52,891 nt of DNA from positions 1-52,891 of the forward strand of contig CAMASH010000016.1 in the NCBI GenBank assembly GCA_945860745.1. Reading direction: 5' to 3'. Both the position numbers and the translations under genes were made by a program. Below, in pieces: positions 15,110 to 24,379 of this stretch (position 1 is the first letter of the stretch; every line of letters begins with the position of its first letter). This DNA comes from Chthoniobacter flavus (GTDB lineage Bacteria > Verrucomicrobiota > Verrucomicrobiia > Chthoniobacterales > Terrimicrobiaceae). Below the pieces are notes generated by a model, which saw only the letters and a list, made by a program, of their open reading frames with translations, was not told the DNA's origin and ran no database searches.

Positions 15110-15928
15110 ATGAGACTCTCCGGCCCCCTCTATGCTCCAACCCCTGACGCCGCCTCCTGGGTGATGGCGGTGAAAAACGCCGGATACTCGGCGGCCAACC
15201 TGCCGTTTGGCAGGGAGGCGGACGACCGAACGGTGCAAGAGTATCTCGATGCGGCGCTAGCGGCGGACATCGTGGTGGCGGAGGTCGGGGCGTGGTCGAA
15301 CCCCATCGATCCCGATCCTGAAAAAGCAAAAAGGGCCCTCGTCCATTGCCAGCAGAGCCTGGCTTGGGCGGAAAAGACAGGCGCACGGTGCTGTGTGAAC
15401 ATCGCGGGTTCGCGCAACCCGCAAAAATGGGACGGGCCGCATCCGGACAATTTTTCCACGGACACTTTCGATCTTATTGTGCAAACGACCAGGGAAATCA
15501 TCGATGCGGTGAAACCGGGCCGGACGAAGTACACCCTCGAGACAATGCCTTGGATTTTTCCTTCGTCACCCGATGAATATCTCGCGTTGATCCGGGCGAT
15601 TGACCGTGAGGGATTCGGGGTGCATCTGGACCCCGTGAACATGATCAACTGCCCGGAACGGGCGTATCGGTCGGGGGATTTCATCCGCGACTGCTTTGCG
15701 AAGCTCGGACCGTATATTCGAAGCTGCCATGCGAAGGACATTATCCTGCGTGAAAATCTGACGGTGCATCTCGATGAGTGCCGGCCGGGCCTGGGCACGC
15801 TCGATTACCGCGCTTTTCTCGATGAGTTGGCGAAACTGGATCCCGACATTTCCCTCGGGCTGGAACATTTGGAGACGGAGTCGGAATACAACGCAGCGGC
15901 GAACTACATCCGCGGGCTGATGAAATGA
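15110..15928 (+). CDS. Sugar phosphate isomerase/epimerase family (AP-endonuclease-2 TIM barrel)
   Basis: The 272-residue product has features of the xylose-isomerase-like TIM barrel: ADIVVAEVGAWSNP, ARCCVNIAGS, KYTLETMPWIF (metal Glu), GVHLDPVNMINCPE (His, Asp), IRSCHAKDIIL (His) and LGLEHLETESEY (Glu). These residues form the usual divalent-metal site. The substrate is probably a sugar or polyol derivative but cannot be named. Its TGA overlaps the ATG of the dehydrogenase gene (4 bp), suggesting consecutive steps in one catabolic route. Confidence 0.82.
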   Translation: MRLSGPLYAPTPDAASWVMAVKNAGYSAANLPFGREADDRTVQEYLDAALAADIVVAEVGAWSNPIDPDPEKAKRALVHCQQSLAWAEKTGARCCVNIAGSRNPQKWDGPHPDNFSTDTFDLIVQTTREIIDAVKPGRTKYTLETMPWIFPSSPDEYLALIRAIDREGFGVHLDPVNMINCPERAYRSGDFIRDCFAKLGPYIRSCHAKDIILRENLTVHLDECRPGLGTLDYRAFLDELAKLDPDISLGLEHLETESEYNAAANYIRGLMK

Positions 15929-16884
15929 AACGCATCGCTTTTACTGCGCACAAGATGGCCGGGGTGATCGAAACCCCGGATTTTTCAGGACGCTTGCAAC
16001 CGACGGAAATTCGCGGACGCACGCTGGTGACACTGGTGAGCCCGGGAACGGAGCTGAACTCGGGGTATCTCGGATCGGATTTTCCGAGTCATCCGGGTTA
16101 TGCCAGCGTTTTTCAGATCGAAGATGCCGGTTCGGAAGTTCGTGACTTCCGTATCGGTGATCTTGTATTTGGCTCCGGAAATCACGCCGCCTGCCAGCAG
16201 GCTGATCAGGGTGACGTGATCAGGTTGCCGGCGGGATTGCCACCCGAGGTTGCCGTTTTTGCCCGCCTCGCGGGAGTGAGCATGAGTTCGCTGAATACCA
16301 CGATTGTGCGTCCGCCTGCGACGGTACTTATTACCGGGCTGGGACCTGTGGGGATTCTAGCTGGTCAGATTTTCGGGGCGGCGGGTTACGATGTGGTTGC
16401 GGTGGATCCGATGCCTTCCCGGCAACAGGCAGCATCCGCGCTCGGACTGGGGAACACCCGCGGCACTGTGGAAGTAGAAGAATTACGGGATCGAATTCAT
16501 CTCCAAATTGAGTGCAGCGGCCATGAACAAGCCGTGCTCGAGGGATGCCGGTGCGTTCGAAAAGGCGGAGAGATCTTTCTTGTTGGTGTTCCCTGGCGGC
16601 GCAAAACAGAGGCTTATTCCTTCGAATTGCTTCGCGAAATTTTTCACCGCTATGTTTCCGTGCGTAGCGGATGGGAATGGCAGGTACCGGTCCGACCGCG
16701 GGATTTTGCGATGAATTCCATCATGGACAATCTTCGGACCGGTCAGGCCTGGCTGGCTGAGGGCCGGTTGAAAGTGGATGGGCTGGGCGGCCTTTATTCC
16801 CCAGAGCGGGCTCAGGAGGTATATTCCGGTTTGCTTGACCAATCCCTGCCTACCCCTACGGCGGTGTTTGACTGGAGATTGTGA
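15925..16884 (+). CDS. Medium-chain dehydrogenase/reductase-like protein
   Basis: The 319-residue product has the MDR layout: VTLVSPGTELNSGYLGS, a GroES-like N-terminal half (FRIGDLVFGSGNHA), the Rossmann motif VLITGLGPVGILAGQIFGAAGY and IECSGHEQAVLEG. Structural-zinc cysteines are absent, and the usual catalytic Cys near residue 40 is replaced within the SPGTE motif, as in the bacteriochlorophyllide/threonine-dehydrogenase-like subgroup. It probably oxidises a sugar alcohol made or used by the coupled isomerase. Confidence 0.78.
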   Translation: MKRIAFTAHKMAGVIETPDFSGRLQPTEIRGRTLVTLVSPGTELNSGYLGSDFPSHPGYASVFQIEDAGSEVRDFRIGDLVFGSGNHAACQQADQGDVIRLPAGLPPEVAVFARLAGVSMSSLNTTIVRPPATVLITGLGPVGILAGQIFGAAGYDVVAVDPMPSRQQAASALGLGNTRGTVEVEELRDRIHLQIECSGHEQAVLEGCRCVRKGGEIFLVGVPWRRKTEAYSFELLREIFHRYVSVRSGWEWQVPVRPRDFAMNSIMDNLRTGQAWLAEGRLKVDGLGGLYSPERAQEVYSGLLDQSLPTPTAVFDWRL

Positions 16885-16887
16885 GGA

Positions 16888-16904
16888 GTCAGACTGCGGT
16901 CTGA
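16888..16904. terminator. Possible terminator hairpin between convergent genes
   Basis: The sequence TCAGAC-TGCG-GTCTGA lies in the 38-bp gap between the convergent dehydrogenase and pckG genes. The stem is short (6 bp) and there is no T tract, so it is a weak candidate. Confidence 0.3.
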
Positions 16905-16922
16905 AACTCACTTGTCCATCGC

Positions 16923-18761
16923 TTACAACCGCGAAATCAGCAATTCGCGCTGGAAGATCAACTCCTTGGGCAGGCTGGAGTAGAGTTTAAAAAACAACTC
17001 GTCCTGCATGAGCAGTTCGCGCTGCCACTCCTCGGGATCGATCTTCTGCATTTCGGCGAATTTTTCCGGCGTGATTTCCTTCGCGAGGCCCTTCATGTCG
17101 AGATCTTCGTACTGAGGCACCCAGCCGATGGAAGTTTCCAAGGCATGGGCTCCTAAGCCGCAGCGCTGCACGATCCATTTCAGCACGCGCATGTTTTCGC
17201 CGAAACCGGGCCAGAGGAATTTTCCGTCCGGGCCTTTGCGGAACCAGTTCACGTGGAAAATGCGGGGCAGGTGTTTCACTTTGCCGCGCATTTCCAGCCA
17301 GTGGGCAAAGTAGTCGCCCATGTTGTAACCGCAGAAGGGCAGCATGGCCATGGGGTCGCGGCGCACCTGGCCGATGGTGCCGGCCGCGGCGGCGGTCATT
17401 TCCGAACCGACGGTCGCGCCGAGGTACACCCCGTGGATCCAATTGAAGGCCTGGAAAATCAGCGGCATGGTGGTGGCACGGCGGCCGCCGAAGATCATGG
17501 CGCTCACGCGCACGCCGTCGGGGTTTTCCCAATCCTCGTCGATGATGGGACAGTTCTGGGCCGGGGCGGTGAAGCGGCTGTTGGGGTGGCTGGAGAGGAT
17601 GGGTTTGCCCTCCGCGTCCTTTTGCCCGGGTTTCCAATCCTGGCCTTTCCAATCAATCAAGTGCGCGGGCGGCTCCTTGGTCATGCCTTCCCACCACACG
17701 TCGCCGTCATCGGTCAGGCCGACGTTGGTGAAGATGGTGTCCTTGCGGGCGGAGTCCATCGCCATGGCGTTGCTGTCGTAGGACGTGCCGGGGGCGACGC
17801 CGAAGAAACCGGCCTCGGGATTGATGGCGTGCAGCCAGCCGTCGGGGCCGGGTTTGATCCAGGCGATATCATCGCCGACGCAGGTGACCTCCCAGCCCTG
17901 TTCCTTGAGTTCCTTGGGCGGCATGAGCATGGCAAAGTTCGTCTTGCCGCAGGCGCTGGGGAACGCGGCGGTGACGCAGGTTTTGTGGCCGGAGGGATCC
18001 TTGACCGCGAGGATGAGCATGTGTTCGGCCATCCAGCCTTCGTCGCGTCCCATGGCGGAAGCGATACGGAGGGCGAAACATTTTTTTCCGAGCAGGGCGT
18101 TGCCGCCGTAGCCGGAACCGAAGCTCATGATGAGGCGTTCGTCGGGGAAGTGCGTGATGTAGGTGTTCTCCGGGTCGCATGGCCAGGGGACGTCAGCCCG
18201 GCCGTCCAGCGGATAGCCCACGGAATGGAGGCACTTGACGAAGGGTTTTCCCCGGTCGAGTTGCTCGTAGATTTTCGTGCCCATGCGGGTCATGATCCGC
18301 ATGTTGGCCACCACGTAGGGACTGTCGGAAATCTCGATGCCGTATTGGGCGATGGGCGAACCGACCGGGCCCATGCTGAAGGGAATGACGTAAAGCGTGC
18401 GGCCTTTCATGCAGCCTTGGAAAAGGCCTTCGAGCCGCACTTTCATCGTTTTCGGATCTTCCCAATTGTTGGTGGGACCGGCGTCCTTTTTCGAGTGCGA
18501 GCAAATGAAGGTGCGTTGTTCGACCCGGGCGACGTCGCGCGGGTCGCTGCGGACGAGCAGGGAGTTCGGACGCTTTTTCGGATCGAGCCAGAGGCCGGCG
18601 CCGGAGTCCACGATGCGCTGGCGCATGAGCTGATCCTCGGCTTCCGATCCGTCGCACCAGAAAATGCTGTCCGGGGTGGTGAGGGCGGCGAGGGAGTTGA
18701 CCCAATCGAGAACGGCGGGATTGGAGGGTTGGTTGGTTCCAAGCGCGGTGGATGCTTTCAT
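16923..18761 (-). CDS. pckG: Phosphoenolpyruvate carboxykinase (GTP)
   Basis: The 612-residue product converts oxaloacetate and GTP to PEP, CO2 and GDP. GTP-class motifs are present: [19 protein letters not shown], the P-loop [13 protein letters not shown] with its hyper-reactive Cys, [11 protein letters not shown] (metal Asp), and [18 protein letters not shown]. The size matches the family (about 600). ATG 18761 (MKASTALGT) is chosen because the upstream in-frame extension is AT-rich leader. The gene stands alone and is divergent from the rhomboid-like gene. Confidence 0.96.
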   Translation of the reverse strand: MKASTALGTNQPSNPAVLDWVNSLAALTTPDSIFWCDGSEAEDQLMRQRIVDSGAGLWLDPKKRPNSLLVRSDPRDVARVEQRTFICSHSKKDAGPTNNWEDPKTMKVRLEGLFQGCMKGRTLYVIPFSMGPVGSPIAQYGIEISDSPYVVANMRIMTRMGTKIYEQLDRGKPFVKCLHSVGYPLDGRADVPWPCDPENTYITHFPDERLIMSFGSGYGGNALLGKKCFALRIASAMGRDEGWMAEHMLILAVKDPSGHKTCVTAAFPSACGKTNFAMLMPPKELKEQGWEVTCVGDDIAWIKPGPDGWLHAINPEAGFFGVAPGTSYDSNAMAMDSARKDTIFTNVGLTDDGDVWWEGMTKEPPAHLIDWKGQDWKPGQKDAEGKPILSSHPNSRFTAPAQNCPIIDEDWENPDGVRVSAMIFGGRRATTMPLIFQAFNWIHGVYLGATVGSEMTAAAAGTIGQVRRDPMAMLPFCGYNMGDYFAHWLEMRGKVKHLPRIFHVNWFRKGPDGKFLWPGFGENMRVLKWIVQRCGLGAHALETSIGWVPQYEDLDMKGLAKEITPEKFAEMQKIDPEEWQRELLMQDELFFKLYSSLPKELIFQRELLISRL

Positions 18762-18888
18762 AAGGTTTTTTTTGCTGGTATTAGATTTGCTTATATCTGC
18801 AAATTTTGGCAAGATGCTCGTTGCGGTCGGGTCGGAAGAAGTTTCCTCCTTGTTTCAAGGATTGTAGAGATTAAAGTCCTGAAAGGCG

Positions 18889-19743
18889 ATGAGAGAGAAC
18901 CGGAACTACGAGCATTGCGAGCCGATCACCTGGGTGGGCCGGGTTCCGGTCTATCTGGCGACGATCTTGGCCGGAGGGCAGGGCATTGCCATGATCCTGA
19001 CTTCGCTGGCCATGAGCGTGGCGGGACCGATGGTGGAGTCGAATCACCTGCTCGCGCCGCTGGCGTTTTCGTTTTCCCGCGTCGTGGGAAACTGGAGCAT
19101 CTGGCAGTATTTCACCTACGCTTTGGTCAATCCGCCGAGCATTTTCTTTGTCATCCAGCTCTTCATGTTTGCCTGGTTTGGTTGCGAGGTGGAGAAGTTC
19201 CTCGGACGGCGTTCGTTTGCCTGGCTGTGCGGCCTGCTGGTGCTGGCGATGCCGGGGCTGCTTTCGGTCTTGTCCGCCTTCGGGGTGGCCTGGATTTATC
19301 ACGGGGCCGGACCGCTGAATTTTGCCGTCTTCCTCGCCTTTGCCATGATCTATCCGCGGGCGGAAATCTTCTTTGGCCTGGAGGCGCGTCTCATCGCGGC
19401 CATTTTTCTGGCGGTCTATTCGCTGCAGGATCTGGCCTACAATGCCTGGCCCTCCCTGCTGATGCTGTGGTGGGGATTTGCCGTGGCGGCGTTGTGGCTG
19501 GCCTTTGAAGGGGTCGGCAATTTTTCCCTGCCTTCGCCGGCGGCGTATTTTCGCCAGAAAAACTCCGCCCGGAAACTGCGGGTGCTTCCGGATAAGCCCG
19601 GGGAAGAATTCGCGGTGCATGATTCCATCGATCCGATTCTGGAAAAAATCGCCCGTCAGGGCATTGGCAGCCTCACCCGCAACGAGCGGGAGAAGCTGGA
19701 ACGGGCCCGCACCGCTCTGTTGGAGAAGGAGCGGCAAAATTGA
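18889..19743 (+). CDS. Rhomboid-like membrane protein with C-terminal DUF6576-type tail
   Basis: The 284-residue protein has about six hydrophobic segments (starting VYLATILAGGQGIAM) and the rhomboid-like pattern of a cytosolic C-terminal helical tail (DPILEKIARQGIGSLTRNER) typical of rhomboid proteins in this lineage. The position of the GxSG catalytic motif reads HGAGPLNFAVF, so the serine seems to be missing. This predicts an inactive pseudoprotease. It is the first gene of an overlapping set with DUF2270 (TGATG) and mazG. Confidence 0.7.
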   Translation: MRENRNYEHCEPITWVGRVPVYLATILAGGQGIAMILTSLAMSVAGPMVESNHLLAPLAFSFSRVVGNWSIWQYFTYALVNPPSIFFVIQLFMFAWFGCEVEKFLGRRSFAWLCGLLVLAMPGLLSVLSAFGVAWIYHGAGPLNFAVFLAFAMIYPRAEIFFGLEARLIAAIFLAVYSLQDLAYNAWPSLLMLWWGFAVAALWLAFEGVGNFSLPSPAAYFRQKNSARKLRVLPDKPGEEFAVHDSIDPILEKIARQGIGSLTRNEREKLERARTALLEKERQN

Positions 19744-20462
19744 TGTCCGTCCCGCCCGAGGAAACGCCTGCGAACGACACGTCGGGCATGCCCCTGCCGT
19801 CCTTACAGGATCCGTGTTACGTCAACGCGATGATTCATTTTTATCGGGGCGAACTCGGTCGCATCATGGTCTGGCGTCAGCGCCTCGATGTGACCACGAC
19901 GTGGGCGATCACCAGTTCGACCGCCATCATCACGGTGGCCTTCACCTATCCGCAGGTGCCGCACATTGTGTTTTTTTTCAATCTGGCCCTGGTTTGGATC
20001 ATGCTCTGGATCGAATCGCGGCGGTATCGGTTTTACGATGCCTTCCGGGGACGGGTGCGCATGCTGGAAGCGCACTTTCTCGTGCCGATGATTTCCCAAA
20101 GCCAGAATCTGCTGGGTGGCGAATGGCGGAGGCTGGTCTGCGAGGATCTCATCATGCCTTCCTTCAAGATCGGCAAACTGGAGGCGGTCGGACGGCGCTT
20201 GAAGCGGAACTACGTTTTTATTTTTGCCATCATCATGCTGGCCTGGACGCTGAAAATTTTTGTCCACGCCAAGGAACCGATCACATCCTGGAGCGTGTTC
20301 TACCAGTCTCTGGCCGTGCATGAATTGCCGGCCTGGTTTGCCTGCGTCGTTTACATCGGGACGATTCTGATCGTGACCAGCCTGATGATTTACGTCTCGC
20401 GCAGATCCTCGGAGGAGGTCAGCGAATTCGGGGCGGTCAACAACTCGCTCTGGCGGCTATGA
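19743..20462 (+). CDS. DUF2270 integral membrane protein
   Basis: The 239-residue product carries the DUF2270 pattern: DPCYVNAMIHFYRGELGRI, WRQRLDVTTTWAITSSTA and WIESRRYRFYDAFRGRVR, with LEAHFLVP. Four hydrophobic helices are visible, two near residues 55-85 and two in the C-terminal third. Function is unknown. The ATG lies inside the previous gene's stop (TGATG) and its own stop overlaps the mazG ATG, so the three genes are co-translated. Confidence 0.75.
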   Translation: MSVPPEETPANDTSGMPLPSLQDPCYVNAMIHFYRGELGRIMVWRQRLDVTTTWAITSSTAIITVAFTYPQVPHIVFFFNLALVWIMLWIESRRYRFYDAFRGRVRMLEAHFLVPMISQSQNLLGGEWRRLVCEDLIMPSFKIGKLEAVGRRLKRNYVFIFAIIMLAWTLKIFVHAKEPITSWSVFYQSLAVHELPAWFACVVYIGTILIVTSLMIYVSRRSSEEVSEFGAVNNSLWRL

Positions 20463-21244
20463 GCGACGTCTCGCGGCTCAAGGAAATTGTGGCCCGGCTG
20501 CGCGCGCCGGACGGGTGTCCGTGGGATCGCGAGCAAACGCACGAGAGCCTGCGCGCCGCTTTGGTCGAGGAGTGCTACGAGGTGATTGAGGCCATTGAGA
20601 AGGCGGACGACGCCAACCTGCGCGAGGAACTGGGCGATTTGCTCCTGCACGTCGTGCTGCATGCCCATATGGCGGCGGAGCGGAAGGCCTTTTCGTTTGA
20701 TCAGGTCATCGAGGGCATCTGCGAGAAACTGGTCCGTCGTCACCCCCACGTCTTCGGCGATGCCACCGCCGGCGACACCACCGAGGTGCTGCGGCAGTGG
20801 GAGCAGATCAAGCGCGAGGAAAAAGGCGACCGGACATCCATCATGGACGGCTTACCCGCCGCGCTTCCGGCCCTGCTGCGCGCGCAGAATGTGCAAAAGA
20901 AAGCCGCCCGGGTCGGATTCGACTGGGACAGGCCGGAGCAGGTTTTCGAGAAACTCGACGAGGAGATCGGCGAACTGCGCGAAGCTGTGGCCCTCGGGAA
21001 CGATCTTCCCATCGAGGAGGAACTGGGGGACTTGCTTTTTACCGTGGTGAACCTGTCCCGCAAACTCAAGGTGGACGGCGAGACGGCCCTGACGCTTGCG
21101 ACCAAAAAGTTCACCCGGCGGTTCCGGGCGGTCGAGGCGGAGATCACCGCGCAGGGGCGCAAGATCGAGGAGGCGTCGCCGGAGGAGATGAACGCTCTCT
21201 GGGACAAACACAAGGCGGAGAGCCGTGAAGCCATCCGAGGGTAG
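20459..21244 (+). CDS. mazG: Nucleoside triphosphate pyrophosphohydrolase
   Basis: The 261-residue product has two MazG domains. The first has the signature CPWDREQTHESLRAALVEECYE and ELGDLLLHVVLHA. The second has VGFDWDRPEQVFEKLDEEI and EELGDLLFTVVNLS. The ExxE...ExxD metal sites are intact in both. It hydrolyses NTPs to NMP and PPi in house-cleaning. The stop codon TAG lies within the first bases of the repeat at 21241. Confidence 0.94.
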   Translation: MSDVSRLKEIVARLRAPDGCPWDREQTHESLRAALVEECYEVIEAIEKADDANLREELGDLLLHVVLHAHMAAERKAFSFDQVIEGICEKLVRRHPHVFGDATAGDTTEVLRQWEQIKREEKGDRTSIMDGLPAALPALLRAQNVQKKAARVGFDWDRPEQVFEKLDEEIGELREAVALGNDLPIEEELGDLLFTVVNLSRKLKVDGETALTLATKKFTRRFRAVEAEITAQGRKIEEASPEEMNALWDKHKAESREAIRG

Positions 21245-21351
21245 GGTGGGCGTCCCGCCCGCCGGGCTAGGCGTCCCCGCGGAGCCTTCTGATCGGGAAG
21301 AAGGGTCCGGCCAGACGCCGGAACCGGCAGGCGGGACGCCTGTCCTACCCC
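21241..21351. repeat. Second copy of the GTAGGGTGGGCGTCCCGCC inverted repeat
   Basis: The 111-bp element starts GTAGGGTGGGCGTCCCGCC and ends GGCGGGACGCCTGTCCTACC. It is the same length and has the same ends as the copy at 9635-9745 but a different interior. It supplies the stop codon of mazG and separates it from the next gene. Confidence 0.6.
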
Positions 21352-21383
21352 TGGCGGTTCTCAACCCCGGCGGAAACGACCGT

Positions 21384-22325
21384 ATGCGGCTTTTCCCCGA
21401 TGGCGCGGGTTCTCCCGCCGAACCCGGCCACGCCCCGGTCAACTATCACGCCTACGCCGCGTGCGGCCGCGGTGGTTTTTATCAAGCGGCGAAGAAAATC
21501 CCGTCCGACGTTCGGGCCGTTCTCGTTCTGCTGCGCAAGACCGGCCTGTCAGCGGCGCTTCCCGCCGTGAAAGCATTGCAGCGCCGCGGCCTGCGCGTCT
21601 TCATTTCCTGGAAGGAATCCGGACTTCACCAAGTGGCGGATTGTCTGGCCTCCTCGCGTCACCATGAAAATTTCCGCGCGCTTTGCCAGGAGGCCGATGG
21701 ATTTCTTTCCAGCACGCCGGAGTTGGTTCCTCTTTATCAATCCGCGGGTTGCCGGACGGGCGGGTTCGTTCCAACTCCCTATCCCGTGGAAGAGCCGCCA
21801 TGGGACTTCAGCGTGCCGGTCGCACAGCGGCGCGGAATTTTGGTGGGCACGCGCGAGTTCGATATTCCCACCCGCAACCATTACTTCGCGGTTGCCTTGG
21901 CCTGCCGTCTGGGTGGGCCGGTCACAGCGATCAGCACCGACGGGGCTGGTGACCGCCTCTTGCGTTCGATTTCCCGGGAGATCTCCATTGTTCGGGGTCC
22001 GCTCCCCTATGCGGAATACCTGCGCGTGATGGCGCGGCACCGTCTGGTCTTTCAGTTGGATCGCAGCGCGGTGCCGGGACAGGTGGCGGGAGACGCGCTG
22101 CTCTGCCGGATCCCCTGTGTGGGGGGCGATGGCGCGGTCGAACGGCTCGCTTTTGAAAATCTCAACGGCCTCGGCCGGGATCCGGCGGAACTGGCTGCGC
22201 TGGCCGGGTCCTTGCTGGCGGATGATGAGGCCTACGCGGCGGAGATTGAGAAAAGCCGCGCCGCGGCCTTGGAGAAATTAAGTTTCTCCGCAGTGGCGGC
22301 GGAGCTGCAAAAATTCCTTAACTGA
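21384..22325 (+). CDS. Glycosyltransferase-like protein of unknown specificity
   Basis: The 313-residue product begins MRLFPDGAGSP. It has a GT-B-like two-domain feel: VRAVLVLLRKTGLSAALPAV, RVFISWKESG, ADGFLSSTPELVPLY, then RGILVGTRE, ISIVRGPLPYAEYLRVMARH and VFQLDRSAVPGQVAGDALL, with GGDGAVERLAF near the end. The second half resembles the nucleotide-sugar domain of glycosyltransferases that search for a residue in a buried site. No donor is assignable. ATG 21384 is chosen because the longer in-frame alternative runs through the repeat. Its 3' end overlaps ispH tail to tail by 8 bp. Confidence 0.5.
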   Translation: MRLFPDGAGSPAEPGHAPVNYHAYAACGRGGFYQAAKKIPSDVRAVLVLLRKTGLSAALPAVKALQRRGLRVFISWKESGLHQVADCLASSRHHENFRALCQEADGFLSSTPELVPLYQSAGCRTGGFVPTPYPVEEPPWDFSVPVAQRRGILVGTREFDIPTRNHYFAVALACRLGGPVTAISTDGAGDRLLRSISREISIVRGPLPYAEYLRVMARHRLVFQLDRSAVPGQVAGDALLCRIPCVGGDGAVERLAFENLNGLGRDPAELAALAGSLLADDEAYAAEIEKSRAAALEKLSFSAVAAELQKFLN

Positions 22326-23532
22326 CTTTCCCGCCGCGGAATTCGAGCACGCGGTTGATGGTGTCCTCGATCAGGTTGTTCGGACAGCTTGCCCCGGCGG
22401 TGATGCCGACGGTGAGCAGCGGTTTTCCGGGCAGCCAGTCCCGGCTGATGGATTCGGATTTTCCATGAATGTCATAATGGCGGATCTCCTGCGCGGAAAT
22501 CAGGCAATCGGCGTTGCGGATGAACCAGGTCGGGAGTTTCTTTTCGCCGATTTCGACGAGGTGGGTGGTATTGGAACTGTTATAGCCTCCCACGACGATG
22601 AGGAGATCGAGGGATTCGTCGAGCAGTTGAAAAAGGGCATCCTGCCGTTCCTGGGTCGCGCCGCAAATGGTGTCGAAGTAGCGGAAATTGGCCGAGTTGC
22701 CGCCATCGCGCGCCACGATTGCTTCGCGGATGCGGCGCTGGATTTCCTCCGTCTCGCTGCGCAGCATGGTGGTCTGATTCGCGACTCCGATCTGGCGCAA
22801 ATGCAGATCGGGATCGAAACCGGGGGAGTGGGCGTTTTCGAAATGGGCGAGAAAGGCGGCCTTGTCCCCGCCGTCCCGGATGTAATCACAAACCCGGTCC
22901 GCTTCCGCCGTGTCGAGCACGATGAGATATTGTCCGCCGGTCTTGGGACCGAGGGCCCGTGAGGCGGTGGCGCGGGTTTCCTCGTGGGCGGCCTTGCCGT
23001 GGATCACGCTGGTGACCTGTTCGGTGGCGTTTTGCCGCACGCGTTTCCACACGCTCATCACGTCGCCGCAGGTCGTGTCCACGATCTGGCATCCGCGGGT
23101 CTTGACCGCATCCACCGTGGCCACCTCGGCCCCGAAGGCGGGAATAATCACGACATCCTCCGGGGTGAGACCGGCGATGTCTGCCTCCGTCGGCCGCGCC
23201 TCGAAATGGCTGATGCCCATGGCGGAGATCTGCGCGTTCACATCGGGGTTGTGGATGATTTCTCCCAGCAGGAAAATCCGCTGCTCCGGAAAAACCTTCC
23301 GCGCGGCGTAGGCCAGATCAATGGCCCGCTCGACGCCGTAGCAAAACCCGAATTGCTTGGCCAGGCGGATGACCGTTCCGCCCTGCTGCATCACGCCGCC
23401 CTGGGCGCGGATGCGTTCGACCGCCTCGCTGCGATAATGACTTTCGACCTCGGCCTGCACGCGGGACATCACATCCGGAGTGCGGAGATTGACCCGCGCG
23501 GGGCGGGGGACTGTTGGGACGTCGGTGTTCAG
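22318..23532 (-). CDS. ispH: 4-hydroxy-3-methylbut-2-enyl diphosphate reductase
   Basis: The product performs the last step of the MEP isoprenoid pathway using a 4Fe-4S cluster. Its three cysteines are in KQFGFCYGVERA, VDTTCGDVMSVW and FDTICGATQERQ. The TTHLVEIGEK and TVGITAGASCPNNL blocks match the long, cyanobacterial-type IspH. The first ATG (MSRVQAEVES) starts inside the conserved N-terminal block VNLRTPDVMSRVQ. The frame is open upstream, and a CTG at 23532 lies 5 nt after AGAGGA (23543-23538). CTG is therefore proposed as the start (404 residues). If only ATG or GTG is allowed, the product is about 384 residues. Confidence 0.93.
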   Translation of the reverse strand: MNTDVPTVPRPARVNLRTPDVMSRVQAEVESHYRSEAVERIRAQGGVMQQGGTVIRLAKQFGFCYGVERAIDLAYAARKVFPEQRIFLLGEIIHNPDVNAQISAMGISHFEARPTEADIAGLTPEDVVIIPAFGAEVATVDAVKTRGCQIVDTTCGDVMSVWKRVRQNATEQVTSVIHGKAAHEETRATASRALGPKTGGQYLIVLDTAEADRVCDYIRDGGDKAAFLAHFENAHSPGFDPDLHLRQIGVANQTTMLRSETEEIQRRIREAIVARDGGNSANFRYFDTICGATQERQDALFQLLDESLDLLIVVGGYNSSNTTHLVEIGEKKLPTWFIRNADCLISAQEIRHYDIHGKSESISRDWLPGKPLLTVGITAGASCPNNLIEDTINRVLEFRGGKVS

Positions 23533-23612
23533 AGTTGTCCTCTCAGGTAGTTCATGAGTGTGGTAAAACCAGAAATCCCCCGCTTGTCAAATCTCCACCA
23601 CTCCGCGCCGGG

Positions 23613-24236
23613 CTAACGCAGGAGCGGCCCGTAGGTGCCGATGAGGTTGGTTTTGCCGGTTTGCTCGGGGAGGAGGATGGCACTGTCGCCGGCTTTGCGG
23701 AAAACGACGAAACCTTTGTTCCCGTATGGCTTGGCGGAGGCCTTGAGGGCATCTCCGCCCGTCGGGGTGTTGGGGAAGTTCGCCGAGGTGAGGAAAACGG
23801 TGTTGCCGTCGGAGTTTTTGCTCACGGCATCGACGCGCACGGCGGGGTCGAACATTGCTGGGATTTTTCCGGGCGGGACGGCCTTTTCCGGCTCGGAGAG
23901 GAGTTTGCAAAGATCGTTGGTGGAGAGGTAAGTCGGGACCAGAAGTCCCGTCCAATTCGAGAAGGTTCCACCGGTGTCGCCGGGCCAGTCGAGGTTGGGG
24001 TCCTTGGTTGTCTCACCATCCAAAACCCTCTGCTGAGTGGCGAGGTGCAGTTGTCTCATGTTGGAGATAGTTGAGGACATCTGATCCAGAGCCAAGGCAG
24101 TCGTTACCCTGGTGATGATAACGGCGATGAGGATGCCGCTGAGGGCGACGAGGGCCTCTCTTCCAAGTGAACGCAGAACGGCCGGAGGGCTTGATGCCCA
24201 CCGGGGAAGTGTCTCGCAGCGGAGGAAGTTGGTCAA
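23613..24236 (-). CDS. Probable pseudopilin-like protein
   Basis: The 207-residue frame (TTG start at 24236, not certain) has one N-terminal hydrophobic helix (REALVALSGILIAVIITRV) followed by LDQMSSTISNMRQLHLATQQ. That is the layout of prepilin-type proteins common in this lineage, whose Gly/Glu cleavage motif is here degenerate. The globular part has LLVPTYLSTNDLCKLL and an exported, Asn/Thr-rich composition. It could be a minor pseudopilin or a decayed one. It lies between ispH and the VWA gene. Confidence 0.45.
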   Translation of the reverse strand: MTNFLRCETLPRWASSPPAVLRSLGREALVALSGILIAVIITRVTTALALDQMSSTISNMRQLHLATQQRVLDGETTKDPNLDWPGDTGGTFSNWTGLLVPTYLSTNDLCKLLSEPEKAVPPGKIPAMFDPAVRVDAVSKNSDGNTVFLTSANFPNTPTGGDALKASAKPYGNKGFVVFRKAGDSAILLPEQTGKTNLIGTYGPLLR

Positions 24237-24379
24237 TGGCGAAGGGGAGGGCCCGATCTCCGAGCGGGCCGTGCGGCCTGCCCGGAGGTCAGGCCCTACC
24301 GTCGGATTTCCTTGGAGGTAGCCGGCGGGAAAAATAAAGTTGGGAAGGCGCGGCGGGCCTTCCCTAGCATCTCCGACTC

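Noticed and set aside
14305-15238. Several minus-strand frames over tRNA-Tyr and its repeats (texts with GRTGFEPV, GLSPLWQRG)
   Set aside because: These are translations of tRNA and repeat DNA, a common false annotation. No start signals and no conservation as protein were seen.
21225-21383. N-terminal extension of the glycosyltransferase-like gene to 21225
   Set aside because: The extension translates the palindromic repeat (texts such as GVPPAGLGVP), so it is not native protein.
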